From Dipteris shenzhenensis (Eukaryota; Polypodiophyta; Polypodiopsida; Gleicheniales), in the NCBI GenBank assembly GCA_047967505.1, contig CM106538.1: 64,000 nt of DNA; one strand, 5' to 3'. The position numbers were made by a program, and so were the translations under genes. Below, piece after piece: positions 1 to 12,814 of this stretch. A model generated the notes under the pieces. That model searched no databases, was not told where the DNA came from, and saw nothing but the letters and a program-made list of their open reading frames with translations. Within the stretch, counting starts at the first letter, position 1, and every line of letters begins with the position of its first letter.

Positions 1-690
1 TACAAAAGTAAATACACTATTGAGTAAAAGGTTGATGCTACACAACGGGAAGTGTGAAGGAGAAAAGAAAAAAGAAAAGAAAGAAGGAGGAAGAATAAGA
101 TAAAGGAGAGGGACGTGGTGGGAAATGAAAACTTGAAAGAGGGGAAAAAGGTGGAGAGGTAAAATATATAAAGGGGGGGTAAGAGGGGTGGAGGGGGTAA
201 TGTGGGAGTTTTAACAAAATGAGAGAAAATAAGAAAAAAAAGGGGTTCTATGTAAAAGGGAGGTGAGGTGGAGAGGGTAAAGGAAAAAGGGCAAATGAGA
301 AAATTTTAAAGAATAAATAACAAAAAAGGGGGGATTTAATTTTGTAAATGAGTGATGGGGTAAATGAGGTGGTATGTGATGTGGAAGGGGGTTAGGTGGA
401 TGAATGAGGGTGTATGAGGAAATAAGGGGGTAGCTGAGAGGAAGAGGTATGATTGGAGGGTGGAACGAGGGGTAGAGAGATAGGGGTGAGGTGCCACAGG
501 TGGAGATAGAGGATGTGAGGTGGCACATAGAGGGTGTGAGGTGGAGTGTTTATGTGGAGGGATAAGATGGTGGTGAGGTGGAGTGAGTAAGCTGTGTGTG
601 AGGTGGTTAGTAGTGTGTGGATGGGGGTCAGAGGGATAGGTTGCTCTATGGAGGGGAAAGGGTGAGGTTGTTAAGGGGATCTGGTAATGG
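1..690. repeat. Purine-rich low-complexity block
   Basis: The plus strand is almost entirely G and A, with many variants of GTGAGGTGG between about 480 and 610. The open frame on the minus strand here (211-528) is a low-complexity Ser/Pro/Leu/His product of the base bias and is not a gene. No element ends were seen. Confidence 0.7.
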
Positions 691-3600
691 AGTTTGCCAT
701 TATGCTACTATCAACCATGCCTCACCTCATCCTTCTTCGCTCATGTTTGCTTGCCTTATCTTTTGATGCATTTAAGGGTCTTTACAGACCACCATAAGTT
801 GCCCAAAGGGTGCCTATTGTTGGGTCACTTAAAAAATGGGATGGACTGGTTGTCAACCCAACCATCCGAACATGGCATTAAAAGTTTGTGCACCCAAACA
901 TGGAATTACAAATTTTAACAGCCAATTTATTGGGTTCATTTAAGTGGGAAAGCCATCCATTGGCTAGAAGAATGGGTGCCCAACAGCCAAAGTTAGCTAT
1001 ACATGGATGGGGAGATTTTGAGCATGACATCGCAAACAAGTAGGACACAAGGAGAAGAGTGTGGTGGGCAGTGTATAAAGCCCTTAGCACCTACCATTGT
1101 TTTTCTTTTTGCCATTGGCTATGAGGAGTGTGTATGGAGAGCAAGCCTCAATGTGTAGAGACCCTAAACGTTGATTTTGTTCATAGGTTGCCAGCTCATG
1201 TCTCAGCTTGTGCTCCTCTCTCTCATTCTCTTCTTGATACGGTGTTGCTCTTCATCTTTAAGAGTGTAGCACACTGTAGTCTTCTACCTTGTGTATCATG
1301 TCCTCGATCTTCTACAAAATGAGATTCACTTTGACAAAACTAAATCATATGGTGGTGACCACGCTCTTCAGTCATTGCACACTTTCAAACCTTATTCCCT
1401 AAAGCTTTTATACTTTTCAATCTCAACATTGCACACTTTTGATAACCTTATTATGGGTGCATCAATTTTATGAGCAAAAAACTATGACCAGGTCTATTCG
1501 AGCAAGTTTTTCAAAAGAGTTAAAAAATTGTATTTCTTTAGCAAACATGGTCTTAACAATTTTATTTTCACTAGAACTAGATCCCTTTATCAAAACATAT
1601 ACAGAATTATCACTCATTCAATTCTACATAACACAAATTTTCTTCTTCATAGACATCCTTTGTACCCCTGTTATTACCTCAAAAGAGTGTTGAAAAATAA
1701 TCCATTTAAGAAACATCCCTCATAATCACTCTCAATGTAATAATATATTACACATATAATTACCTATCAAACACATTTATACCAATATGACAAGAGCTTT
1801 CTAGTGTTTTAATAGCATAAATAACTAGATATTTATGGATATGTTTCTAAAGAAGTTTAAATTACTATAAATAAGTATTAACTTGGGCTTATATATCACT
1901 CTCATAAATTTATGTAATATTTAATACTATATATGCAAGATCTAACCCCATAAATGTGCTTCAATGGGGTTTTCCAATCAATTTGAGTGGCTGAATGGCT
2001 ATATTTAGACATTCGATGTGAAAGTTATGCCACTTTTAAAAGTGCTCTCCATGGTAGTTTTGCCAGTGAAACTACCTTGAAAAACCTACTTCAAAGGCAT
2101 TTCGTTGGTGAAACTACCTTGATGTCTTGCTTCAATGAGGTTTCTTTGGATAAACCCTTTCATGAGTCTAGGTTGAGAGAGGGTTTTCAATGTCACCCCC
2201 TATTAGTTGTAAGAAGAATCATAAGAGAATTTTCATAGAGACGTCTATTCTACATGTGGGTTTCTTCAAAAGCCATCCCATTATGTTACTCACCATTCCC
2301 AAAGATTCATGTAAAGATTTGTGTATAAAATAGGCATGGCTATAATACTTTGCACATTTCTAAGTGAAACTATGTTTTGTTTCGATCTATTTTTGCCATG
2401 TTTTCACATAGTTGGAAGCTTTTTTTTTTCCTTTGCTTGAATGCTTGAAAGATTTCGCTTGGAAAATGCTTATCCCCCCTTATTACTTTAGACTTATCAA
2501 ACTCAACATTGATACCTCCATCCTCATTGGTTTGCCAAAGTATTTTTGGGCTATTTCTTTTCATTGCATATGTTGGTCTCAAAAGGAAAAGCGAGATTGT
2601 GGAGCATCCACATGGCCTTTGCCAGCTAAGTAAAAATGCCTCCTATCAAAGCCAAGGGAATGATATATTTCCCCACCATTGCATGAGACTTTTCTCTCCC
2701 AAAGCTGCTGAAGTTGAAATCCACCTCAACAACCATGCTACAACACACTATTGTAGTTTTTGGTAATTCCCAAAATAGCACTACCTTCAATCTGTAGGAT
2801 TGATGAAAAGAGAATTGTTAGAGATTCTTGGAAGGTCTCTTGCTTCTAAAACTCTTTTTCAAGTACACATCCAAAGTGATTTAGGTACTATTGGTAGCAC
2901 CTCCACGGTTAAAAGCCTACTCAGTTAAAGACACAAGGATAAAAAAGTGATTTTGGCACTTTGATAGCCCCTCCATGGATGTCCTTTGTTTGCATCCTAA
3001 AAGACTAATGTGGCTGCACTTTCACTTTGCTTTTTTGCACATTTGCAAGCAAGTAGATGTTGGGGTGGCCTCAACTTTCGTCCTTTCACAAGCTTGGTGT
3101 AGATCCATTTTTACTATGGTGTGCAGAGTGTCGTGGCTATACCAAACATGCTATTGTGCATATTTTGCTAAACCTACCATGCTGCTTTTTTCTTGCTACT
3201 ATGTTTCTACATTTATTTTCATTCTGCACACCACCTCTCATGTTGGATGCACCAACATAGGTAATTAGTCCTCTCTATCTTCATTTTATTAGAAGTGCAT
3301 TCAACTGACATATTGCTCATGACTCTACTTTTTAAATTAAAACCAAGCAACATCCCTCTCAATCCTTTTTTATCTCTTTACAAGCATCTCAGATTGTTGA
3401 TGCTAACAAGAGTCACTCCTTGCTTGTAATAAAACCTTATCTCAAAGATCAAAAAACCTTCTTTGCTCATAATAAAACCTTCTCTAAGGGGATGTAACCG
3501 ACACAACAATAGCACACGCATTTGCTATTAGAAAAAATCTGCAATTACCCCTTGTCATGCCTCGTTGTTGCTATGTACTTCTCACTACCTCCTTGCAAAC

Positions 3601-4443
3601 AATCCTTCTCTTTGTAGCCTTCTTGTAGAAACTTGTCATTTTGCTAATGTCTTGCAATTTGATCCTCTTGTTGTAGACTGATTTTTATTATTGTTGTTAC
3701 CATTGAACTTGCCTTCTTGTTGCTGATCACCCTTCAACCTCCTTGTGAACTGGTCTTAGAAATGGAACCAAAAATGCTAAGCTTCCAAACACATCATTGG
3801 GTGTCTGTATGACACTAGAAGTCACATAGGAGGCTGAAAAAGGCCTGAAAACCACAAAGTAAAGACCTGGAAAAACTAGCAAATTAATTAATGAAAAGGA
3901 ATCTATCCTACAATGGAAAATATCCTATGATCTATTAGGCTAACCTAAGAAAAGCAAATAATAGAAGTAACTCTCTCAATTCTCTTGGTCTCACCTTCAT
4001 CCCTACACCACGCCCTATGCACGGGGTTATGGGCCTTTAAATGCCTCAAAATACACAAGCTTTCATGCAAGCACTACTCACTAATGTTAGCTTGATTGTG
4101 AGATCTTACACTTGAGGATGTCTAGGTACCATGACCACACTCAAGTAACCCTAGAAAGAAGAAAGGTATGCCACTCCAACTGTATCTACCTCTAGACTTT
4201 GAAAGGAGGAACCTCAATCAAACATACAAGCATGTGCAAATCCAAATCCTCTCACCCAAAAGAAAGAGCACAATGCTAGTATGTTCCTAAAAAGAAATGA
4301 AAAGGAAATACACACTCATGCAAGTAGACACAAGTAGACTCCAAACTAGGGCTAGTGGAATTAGGACTCTCATCACCTAGCTCTCACTACATTAATCAAA
4401 GAGGGTAACACATGATGACACATGATTTTGAGATGGTTGCTAA
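691..4443. other. Intergenic sequence, no gene recognised
   Basis: Only short unconnected open frames are present, none with a recognisable domain. The stretch is AT-rich with scattered near-repeats, for example two related segments around 2040-2150 sharing GTGAAACTACCTTGA. It probably consists of old unrecognisable repeats. From about 3750 to 4443 it could be a decayed minus-strand LTR belonging to the fragment that follows, but no second copy is present to test this. Confidence 0.5.
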
Positions 4444-4534
4444 ACACCTTCCCTCAAGATCAACATCATGAAGTAGGCCTTCCCTCAAGATGATGATTAT
4501 GTGGAATCGAAGGATTGAACATTACATTCCATCA
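4444..4534 (-). mobile_element. Copia 3'-end fragment, related to element B
   Basis: Reverse-complemented, this matches the last about 90 bases of the internal region of element B (about 25415-25500). It includes both copies of the CTTGAGGGAAGG polypurine motif and the spacer with CTACTTCATGATG. The sequence that would be the LTR (left of 4452) begins TGTTTAGCAACC on the minus strand and is not the B LTR. This is therefore either a related family or a recombinant. Confidence 0.6.
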
Positions 4535-4809
4535 AACCTATCTACCACATCTTGTACAGTGAGAGGCCATATGGATTGCAACCAATAGGATGTGGAGGTG
4601 GATATAATCCTCCTATGCAATGGTCCAAACCACATGGTACATGCACACATAAATGTAATAAAAATGTAGTGCAAAATATGCACATATGCCTAGCTAGAAT
4701 TCGGCATGGATGGCCAAAATTTTGAGCCTAGAAATGGTTTAGCACCCTATGAATTGTCTACTAATGTGATTAAACTCATTGTTGCATCTCCCTCCCTCCT
4801 TCCCTCCCT

Positions 4810-4843
<34 letters not shown>

Positions 4844-5380
4844 AGGCTATGCTTCCATGTTGCAGTGAAGGACAAGAGAGAGAGACATGCATACCACAAG
4901 AAGATAATTGTCCACTATATCAAAAATGAAGAGAGATGGGAGTACATACATGATCCATTAGGGTCAGGGGCACGCTTTAGAACTAGGTTTCTCATAGGAT
5001 CTTTATGGGTCCACTTAGATAGTACACTTGTGTAGTGCAATATTTCTCTAGAAACCTTCTATTATTGTTTAATTTTGTGGGGTTCCAAGGCTAGAAGTTC
5101 TCTTACTGAGACCTACATGGGTCTACTTAGAGCATAGAATGGTGTAGTGAAATTTATCAATTGCTCTAACAATCTTATGTTTCCAAGAAAGTCTCTTGCC
5201 TAAGAGCTTGTATTATTTCTATGTCATTTTCCGATACTAGTCCCTCCTAGTGAGAATAGGCATCTTCAATTTTTGATCCCATATGACATTGGCTCCACAT
5301 TATTCTGTAGCATTCTATAATTGTCTCTTCATAGTCACTCTTCCATTCCATATTTATCATAAATTTGTCTATCCATTATT
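4535..5380. other. Intergenic sequence with a pyrimidine microsatellite
   Basis: No gene was recognised. The 109-codon open frame at 4706-5035 runs through the microsatellite and has no domain. Confidence 0.5.
4788..4843. repeat. Compound microsatellite (CCCT)n-(C)n-(CT)n
   Basis: A run of CCCT/CCTT units passes into about nine C residues and then a dozen or more CT dinucleotides. It is direct simple-sequence repeat. Confidence 0.95.
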
Positions 5381-5472
5381 CTTTAGGTTCTTCACACCAA
5401 TTGGATATATGTTTTGTGCTATTACCTTTAGGTTCTTCACACCAATTGGGAGGGATTGGCTATATGTTTTGT
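5381..5472. repeat. 45-bp tandem duplication
   Basis: CTTTAGGTTCTTCACACC starts at 5381 and again at 5426, with matching flanks that include ATATGTTTTGTG. The second copy has a short insertion (GGAGGGA). Confidence 0.85.
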
Positions 5473-5584
5473 GAACTTACCTTTAGTAGCAATGGGTTTT
5501 GAGTTTTGCAGCTATTGATTGTAGCAAGAACTTGTATACGATTATTTATATAATTGAATGTGTCACTAGATAATGCTATAGGTT

Positions 5585-5976
5585 CTATGGGTTTTGGCAA
5601 AAGAGGCATACTCAAGGTAGTAGTTGAGAATGTTATATCCAATATTCATATGTTGTTTTGATCCCCCAAATTTTGAGGTTACTAGAACTTCTCACCATCT
5701 ATTCTATTTTTATCAACTTATTAGCTCCCCAATCATGGAATACTCATGCTTGCCATAGACATGGTCTTCCACGGCTCTATGGGTACTATGGGTTTTGGCA
5801 AAAGCAGTCTACTCAAGGCAGTAGTTGAGGATGTCTCATCCAATTTTTTTGCATCTATTGTTTTTATATCCCAAGTTTTGAGGTTACTTGAGCTACTCCC
5901 CCTCTATTCTATTTTATCAACTTCTTAGCTCCCCAATCATGGAATACCCATGCTTGCCAAAGCCATGGTCTTCCAA
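5585..5976. repeat. 201-bp imperfect tandem duplication
   Basis: CTATGGGTTTTGGCAAAAG begins at 5585 and at 5786. Both copies then share TACTCAAGG, TTTTGAGGTTACT, TTAGCTCCCCAATCATGG and ATGGTCTTCCA in the same order. The unit is about 190-200 bp with scattered substitutions. No coding potential is conserved between the copies. Confidence 0.85.
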
Positions 5977-7206
5977 GTAGTATTCGATATGTTGTCATGG
6001 TCTAGGCCATATCCAAGGTGGTAAATTGGAATGTGAATCTTATACCTACAATTTCGCTAAGACATCAACAATAAATCCTACTGGCATTCTTTGAGGGTGA
6101 TATGCAAGGGAATTGAGCTGGCCTCATTAGAGAAAATCCCCATGCATCATAATAATTAGGCCATCCCCATGTATCATACAAGTCTTTAAACTATTTGCTC
6201 ACATCTAATCATTTATCCACTATGGCTAGAAGCTATTCAAAAATTTTAGTGCTTTATGGGCATTGTCACATTCTTAATGTCATCCTTTTCACCAAACTTA
6301 GTTAATATGCCCACACATGCTTTAGAGCATTATGTTAGCCACTTTCTTTGCAATGTTTCTATATGTATATTTACATGATAACTTATCAAGATTGCTAGTG
6401 ATGATCCTTCTAGGTGATGAGCTAGGTATTAAGACTCCTTTATTCAAGTATTTGGACTGCATATTCTACTTCATAATAGAATTGCTCTTTCCCTTGCCAA
6501 TTCTTCAAGGCTTTAAGCTTTAGTTTTTTGACTTTTGAATTATACAGCATTCACCTCCACTATCCGACTGGCTAGAAGTGGCTACAGAAGTAATGGTTTT
6601 ATTCTTATTGGGCTTAGACTCCTACACTTGAGATTTCTTTAGTGTTGTATTTGTCTTTCCAGTTGCAATAAATTTTGGAACCTTATTTAACATCCATGCC
6701 CTTATAATCACATGTACTAGAATGGATTTCTACTCCAATCATTCCCAAAGGTAAATCTTTCTTGTTCTCATATAGGGTTGGGTTTTGAACTATAGAGAAG
6801 TCCAAGCATGTCCAATCCCATACTCTCAACACAATAGCTAGAATTGCCTCTATGCAAACACTTTGCAGCTTTATGATTTTCTCCACCATCTCAAAAATTT
6901 GATTGGATTTTAGTAAGCATTAGATTTGATTGATTAGCATAAATAGGTGCCAATCCTTTCGCATCCTCTATGTGATAATATGGCATTTCTTATACATATT
7001 GATATTGGGGGTCATATTGATATTGGGTCCATTGCACTATCAGCCCATTGCACTATTATTGCTTGTGGAGAGGGATTGATGGGTTAGGATTTCTTAAAAG
7101 TTATGGCACTTGATCTCTCACAAGGATGGAGTTCATCTTTGGATCCTATGATGCTGATCGCACTTTGGTTGTGCCTACGTTGGCATTAAGAACTGTTGAT
7201 ATTGTT
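5977..7206. other. Intergenic sequence, nothing recognised
   Basis: Only short open frames without domains occur here, and no element ends were seen. Confidence 0.5.
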
Positions 7207-7289
7207 GATTTTGAAGCTAGATTACTCTCATGTTGCAATATTACTCTCATGCTCCTAGATTTTGAAGCTAGATTACTCTCATGTTGCAA
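7207..7289. repeat. Direct duplication of 32 bp, 51 bp apart
   Basis: GATTTTGAAGCTAGATTACT and the following CTCATGTTGCAA occur at 7207-7238 and identically at 7258-7289. Confidence 0.9.
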
Positions 7290-7547
7290 AAGGATGTGTG
7301 GTCATTATGGCCATGCATCAAGCATATGGGACACCACAATCTAGATGGTTGAGAGTTTATAAGAATTATCCTATACTTTATTCGTTCATTAGTTGTGTGA
7401 TTAGCCATGCAGTGCAAATACCATCTTTGCTCTCTCCTTGAATATGTTGGTGGTGTTGACTAGACTACACATAGCTTCTGTTGTATAGCCTATATCATCT
7501 ATTCTTTGACCCTAATTACCAAGTCTTTCACTTGGCCTTCAATGTTC

Positions 7548-7621
7548 TTTTCATTATAAATTTGGTCTTTCTTTATTGATCTTGACTTTCATTATAAATT
7601 TGGTCTGTCTTTATTGATCTT
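7548..7621. repeat. 39-bp tandem duplication
   Basis: TTTCATTATAAATTTGGTCT followed by TTATTGATCTTG occurs at 7548 and at 7587, with one or two differences. Confidence 0.9.
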
Positions 7622-8245
7622 GGCTTCATGTGCTAGGGATTTTGTGGCATCACCACTGTGGAGTCAAATTGGTTATTCCAACCTCAAATGTACACTGTCA
7701 CTTCATGTGTCTCTTTTGTAGTTTTCATAGGTCTTGATTTTCTTCATTTATTTTTTTAATGGTTTTCTCAAAATGGGTTTTGAATTTGCTGTGTACTATG
7801 TTACTAAATATTCGTCATCTGGCATTCTTCCTTGATTTTCTTACATTGAAGTTGTAGATCATGCTTGAGTCTCTTGGTCTAGAACCTTTTTTTGAATTGG
7901 GTAGATGATTCAACCCAGGTGGTTTTTAGTACCAATCTGAAGTTTCATAGGGCCATTGGAAACATGATGCTTTCATGTCATCCATTTGGTCTCCATCTAT
8001 GCTACAAGTTCTATCAAACAATTGTAGGAGCAACATTTCCCATTGTATTTATGCAATTCCAATTTTATCCTAATTATTTTTGTTGTCATTTTCATCATCA
8101 TCTTCATCATCATCATTGTTAGGCTATTAGAAGTAATTGTACCAATCCTCTTCATGATGGTGGATCTAACCTACATCCTCATGTTTCTTAGTGATGGGAA
8201 GAGATTAAATTTCTAGATAAAGTAGATGTTCTCAAGAGTGTTCAA

Positions 8246-8363
8246 TCACTTAGACTTGGCTCTTTCCCTTAAGCAGCTATGATTGGACATTTGGATAGAC
8301 TCTATCACTTAGACTTGTCTCTTTCCCTCAAGTGGCTATGATTGGATATTTGGATAGATTCTA
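8246..8363. repeat. 59-bp tandem duplication
   Basis: TCACTTAGACTTG then CTCTTTCCCT, GGCTATGATTGG and TTTGGATAGA occur in the same order starting at 8246 and 8305, with a few substitutions. Confidence 0.9.
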
Positions 8364-9690
8364 TATCTTTTAATTTTTGTTAAGGAGTGTATTTTATAGG
8401 ATTTAAAATTTTTAAGGCGGATGGAATCTCAAAATTGAATGGCTCTAGGGCTTGTAGAACTTAATTGGGACTTAATTGAAGTGATTTTCTCTGATTTAGC
8501 ATTGATATAAAATAATCCCTATTTTGTTCTTTGAATTGTCCTTTTCACCCTCACAAAGCTATGTGGTATCTCATTTACCCTTCTATTTGACAAGAAAATT
8601 CTCCCATTAGAGAAAAATGCACTTTTTCTAAATCAATGATACCGTTGACTTTTTGCCCAAATGCAGTTCATGTGTGTGGTCCGAGAGGGTCAAGAAAAAT
8701 TAATTATGTTTTTTTAATTTATATAATTCACTTAAAAGTTGGTTTGAGTGGTTTAGACCTCCTTTGGCATTTGAATTATACCTGAGCATACAAGCATCGT
8801 GTGTGTTTGTTTTCTTCTTTTGGCCATTGAATTGCATATGAGCATCATTTGGAGGGGTTTGGACCTCCTTCTAGCACTTTAATGCTTTGGGAGGTTTTAG
8901 AAAAATATTGATGGACCTTGAATTGTGTATGAGAATATTTTGGGATTTTACCCTTATGATTACAGAAGCGATGTATGTTAGAGAAATGGTTCAAGGAGTG
9001 AATGCCTAGATAAACATGACATATTCAAAGAAATAATTTTTTTAATGGTTAATGTATCCCTTAGGTCTCCTACTACGTCTTGAATATGTCTTCGATACAA
9101 TTTCTTGGATAAAGATCAAAATGTTTTGGTAATAATCTATAGCCAAACTTTGAGAAATGCAAAATCCAAATTCAAGGGTTATATTCTATGGTTCTATAGG
9201 AATTTGGGTGTCCATTAAGAGGCCCTCTATGAGCATATCATCTAAGGTGGTGACATGAAGATGTGGGGAGAATCGATAGTGGGAACAAAGGGTCTCCACT
9301 AGTTCTAGCATTTCTACTCCAGGTGAGTGCAATGCAATCACCTTATGAGAAGCTAGATAACATTGGGATCAGAGGGCATCGAGGGGGGGTGGTAGTACGC
9401 ATGGTGAAGATGAGTGGGTGAGCAGTAGATGAGCAAGGGAGCAGATGAGTGATGAGAGTTGGAGGAGGGAGCGTGGAGCAAAGTAGAGCAGGGGCGAAAA
9501 AGAGATGGAGGAGGGGTGTGGAGCAAAGTAACAGAGTATGTGGAGCAAAGTAGTAGAGCAGGGGCAGATGAGAGCATTGTAAAGTTTGAGCCACCATGGT
9601 GGATGGAGCTAGGGGTTCCATCCATATTAATTATAGGCCACCGCAATGGAATCTTAGGTGCCACCCAGATGGACTGGTAATCATGAAGTA
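8364..9690. other. Intergenic sequence, nothing recognised
   Basis: It is AT-rich up to about 9350, then shifts to a GC/purine-richer stretch (GGAGCAAAGTAG repeats, about 9470-9560). Open frames on both strands at 9343-9718 lie in this biased composition and show no domain. Confidence 0.5.
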
Positions 9691-9699
9691 GATGCCACA

Positions 9700-10290
9700 T
9701 GGTGGATGAGCAAGCCACTCCGGTGGTGGCTGGTAATTAATTGCCAGCCTGGCGACATCTTAGCCATGATAGACATGGCTAATGAGAGCCACCACCACCG
9801 GGCAATAATTCATGAAGCTCTAATCACTCATTACCATGCACTCTAGTTCTCTATTGAGCATGCAAGCCTGGTGACTGGTTATTTTTACTGCACTCGTAGT
9901 GATCATGCATGCTTAAGCCCGATGGTGGGTGAGCGGTGGCTAGTAATTTTAACTGCCAGCCTGGTGGAATCGTGGCCACGACAGATGTGGCTGATGACAG
10001 TCACCACCATCGGGCAGTAATTTCCACAAAAGTAAATCATGAAGCTAATCACCTCTAATCCACACAAAAGTAAATCATGAAGCCTAATCCCTCATTACCT
10101 TGCACTCTAGTACTCTCTTGAGCATGCAAGCCCAATGACTAGTAATTTACTACACTCGTAGTAATCATGCATGCAAGCCCAGTGGTAGTAAATGGAAGGT
10201 GAGTAATTGCGGGCCACTACGATGACTAGTAATTAACTGCCATCCTAGTAGATGCCACCACCTCGAATCAATCATTACCATACAAGTCAA
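9700..10290. repeat. Imperfect about 210-265 bp tandem repeat rich in CACCAC/GGTGG
   Basis: Segments with GCATGCAAGCC, CACTCGTAGT and ATCATGCATGC occur near 9858-9913 and 10126-10173. Segments with GCCAGCCTGG, GACATGGCT and CACCACCRNCGGGCA occur near 9743-9803 and 9955-10017. A third decayed partial copy follows near 10215-10260. The CCACCACGGTGG palindromic flavour continues to 10400, where CACCTTGACAGTGTAG is itself duplicated (about 10340 and 10386). Confidence 0.7.
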
Positions 10291-10415
10291 TACTATCACC
10301 TTGAATTAATCAAAATTTGGGCCAAACACTGCGGTGGCTCACACCTTGACAGTGTAGTGGGGCTACAACCACCGTGGTGGCTCTCACCTTGACAGTGTAG
10401 TTGGGCTACAAACCG

Positions 10416-10670
10416 CTATTCCATTCCCTTAGCCATTTCATCTTCTATCCCTCTTGACCATTTCATTCTCCCTTGCAATCGGACTACAAACTCAAGCCTC
10501 CACTATTCCATTTCCTTCACTGTTTCATCTTCTATCCCTCTCGACCATTTCTTTCTCCCTTGCAATCGGACTCCAAACTCAAGCCTCCACTATTCCATTT
10601 CCTTCATTGTTTCATCTTCTCTCTCTCTCGACCATTTCTATCTCCCTTGCACTCTTCTTGCAACTTCTAT
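10416..10670. repeat. 87-bp minisatellite, three units
   Basis: Units start with CTATTCCATT at 10416, 10503 and 10590. Each carries TTTCATCTTCT, GACCATTTC and CTCCCTTGCA. The third is truncated. The Ser/Leu/Phe-rich open frames across it simply mirror the repeat. Confidence 0.9.
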
Positions 10671-10860
10671 CCCCTCTCGTAATGGACCCTGCACAATTCG
10701 GAAGCTCCTCACACAATCTTTCCTCCCCTCTACAACACAGTGCGAGAGCCAGTCCTCCCCTGATCTTGAATTCGTGACATATGGGAGCTCCTCTCTCGCT
10801 CTTCAAAAGCCCAATTTGGGTGCTCTCTAAAACTTCACTAAGTTAATATAGGAGGTGAAC

Positions 10861-12504
10861 ATGAAGGAGGGGCAACTAATCTATCAAGGTCAAAAGATTA
10901 CCATCAATAAAAACGTGATTGAAAATGCTCTAGGAATTTTTGGAGGCAATTTGCAAGCACACTTTTTTGAGAAGCAGTGGAAGAGACAAGATATTCTAGA
11001 TGTGTACCCCAATGCTTAGATTAGTAAAGATATTGGAGTCAAGATTTTGAGCCTGCCAATAGACCTCCAAGATGTGCTAAAGAATACCATTCACTTCTAT
11101 CGTGATATGAGAGGAATCGTCAAGTTCTGGCACGTTCAAGTAGTAGTAGAGCAACTGAAAGGATGTGATGTATCTAGTTGCAATGCACCTGATGGCATCT
11201 ACCCTCAAAGGTATTTTTTAGCAATGCGATAAGTAGATGTCTCAAAAGGTGACTTTTCTACAAGAGAAAGCCACCGATGCAGCAAAGGTAGTGCAGCTTG
11301 AGAAAAGTCTCAGGGAAGGTGCAGAAGCTAAGGTAGAGGAGGCACAAGAGCAAGTTGAGGCCGCTACAAAAATGGAAAGGCATAGAAGAGAAGAATCAGA
11401 GAAGCGGGAGCTCCAAGACAGGCTTGAAGACGTGAGAAGTGATAGGGACATGGCTAACAAGGAGCTAGAAAAGATGTGAAAGGAGCTTGAAGATCAGAGA
11501 GCCAAAAAGGAGGATCTTTACAAATGGCTCTGCAACATGCAGAATGCATTGAACATTGAAAAAGACCATATGATGGAGTTGAAAAGGGAGAATACAGAAA
11601 CCAGAAAGGTGATGCAAGAATTGCAAGAGAGCTTCAAGGCCAGGAAGGATGGTGGGGCAGAGGTCGGGGTGGAGAAGACAACAAGGCAACTCTCCAAGCT
11701 AGGAAGGATGTAGAGAGTAGCCACATTAGAGCAAGTTGCAGCAGCCATGGTGGAGCAATTTGCAGTAGCCACAGTGACGGTTGTTTTTTTGAAACACTAT
11801 TGGAGGTCCAAAGAGTAAGCTACAAGACCCTACAACAAGATTAAGATAGGGTTGTCCACAAGCTTGCCGTGGCTTTCAACAGTTATGAAAAGCAATCCTT
11901 CATCTTGAGAGATCTCCAAACTAGAGTGGAAGTCTTGGAAATGGCCAATGAAGATGCTTTTGAGCAATTTAACCAGATTCAACAGATGTTGAGGGATTCA
12001 GATGAAGTTGTTGCATAGAGTGAGCAAAAAGTGGAGAAGATGAAGGAGAACATCCGTAGCCTTAGGATGAGGGAGGACGGAGACAACAAGCAACTTCCTC
12101 ATGTACAGAGCAAGACTGTGGTATTAACAGCTACAATAGTTAAATCAAATGCCTATCTTGCTATGTAGCAAGGTCTGAAATGCATGGTCTACCATACCCC
12201 CATCATAGATGACTACCGAATATGATGGCCTACGTGCTACCACCCTGTGCACATTTTTTGCTTTAGGGAGTTTGTACTTACAAAATCTAGTTGTAGAGAA
12301 TGCCATTTCCCATTGCCCAAGTTATGGATAGATCAAATGTGCCTGCCTGCTACAGCTATCTATGACAAGAAAGTAGATGATGTAGCTCAATTTGCCAATT
12401 GGGCAAAAAATACAAAAGACAAGGAGCTCAAATTAAAGAAGGCCAAGACCGAGCCTGAGTGTGAGGAAAAGGAGCTTGAAGGGAGGAATGAGCCCCCTTC
12501 ATGA
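10861..12504 (+). pseudogene. Decayed coding region for a coiled-coil protein, family unknown
   Basis: From an ATG at 10861 the frame runs with one TAG (about 11017) to a TAA near 11230. Coding then continues in another frame from 11237 as a strongly heptad-like, Glu/Lys/Arg-rich helix (VQLEKSLREGAEAKVEEAQE, then RRELQDRLEDVRSD-type sequence) to about 11479. Similar helical sequence reappears near 11920-12090, and a final open stretch runs over 12247-12504 (CHFPLPKLWIDQMC). At least two frameshifts and several stops are present. Composition and persistent charged helices say this was a protein of perhaps 450-550 residues. I do not recognise the family. Its position outside any LTR pair allows either a host pseudogene or an accessory ORF of a decayed transposon. 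Confidence 0.45.
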
Positions 12505-12814
12505 AAGGAGCAAGAAGGGTCGAGCCTGCAACCAGGAAGCTCAAATCGAGGAAAAAGGAAGTGGCATGAAGGGAGGGGTCAGGCCCCTACAGGAAGGAAC
12601 CAGCCCCATTTTTGAAAGGAGCAAGGAGGGCCAAGCCTCCAATCAGGGATCTCAATAAGGATTCCTTGAGATGTAATCTGAAGGAAAGGAATCTTTGAGA
12701 TGTAATCTATGTAATCTATTGAATTATTAATCTTCTCCAGAGTTCACTTGGGCAATATTTTCTTAGCTATGTGACTAGATAATGTCCTTTGATCTACACT
12801 AGCGTAGTGATAAT

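Noticed and set aside
211-528. 105-codon minus-strand open frame
   Set aside because: It is an artefact of purine-rich sequence giving a Ser/Pro/His/Leu product.
4706-5035. 109-codon open frame
   Set aside because: It crosses a CT microsatellite, giving Ser-Leu repeats, and has no domain.
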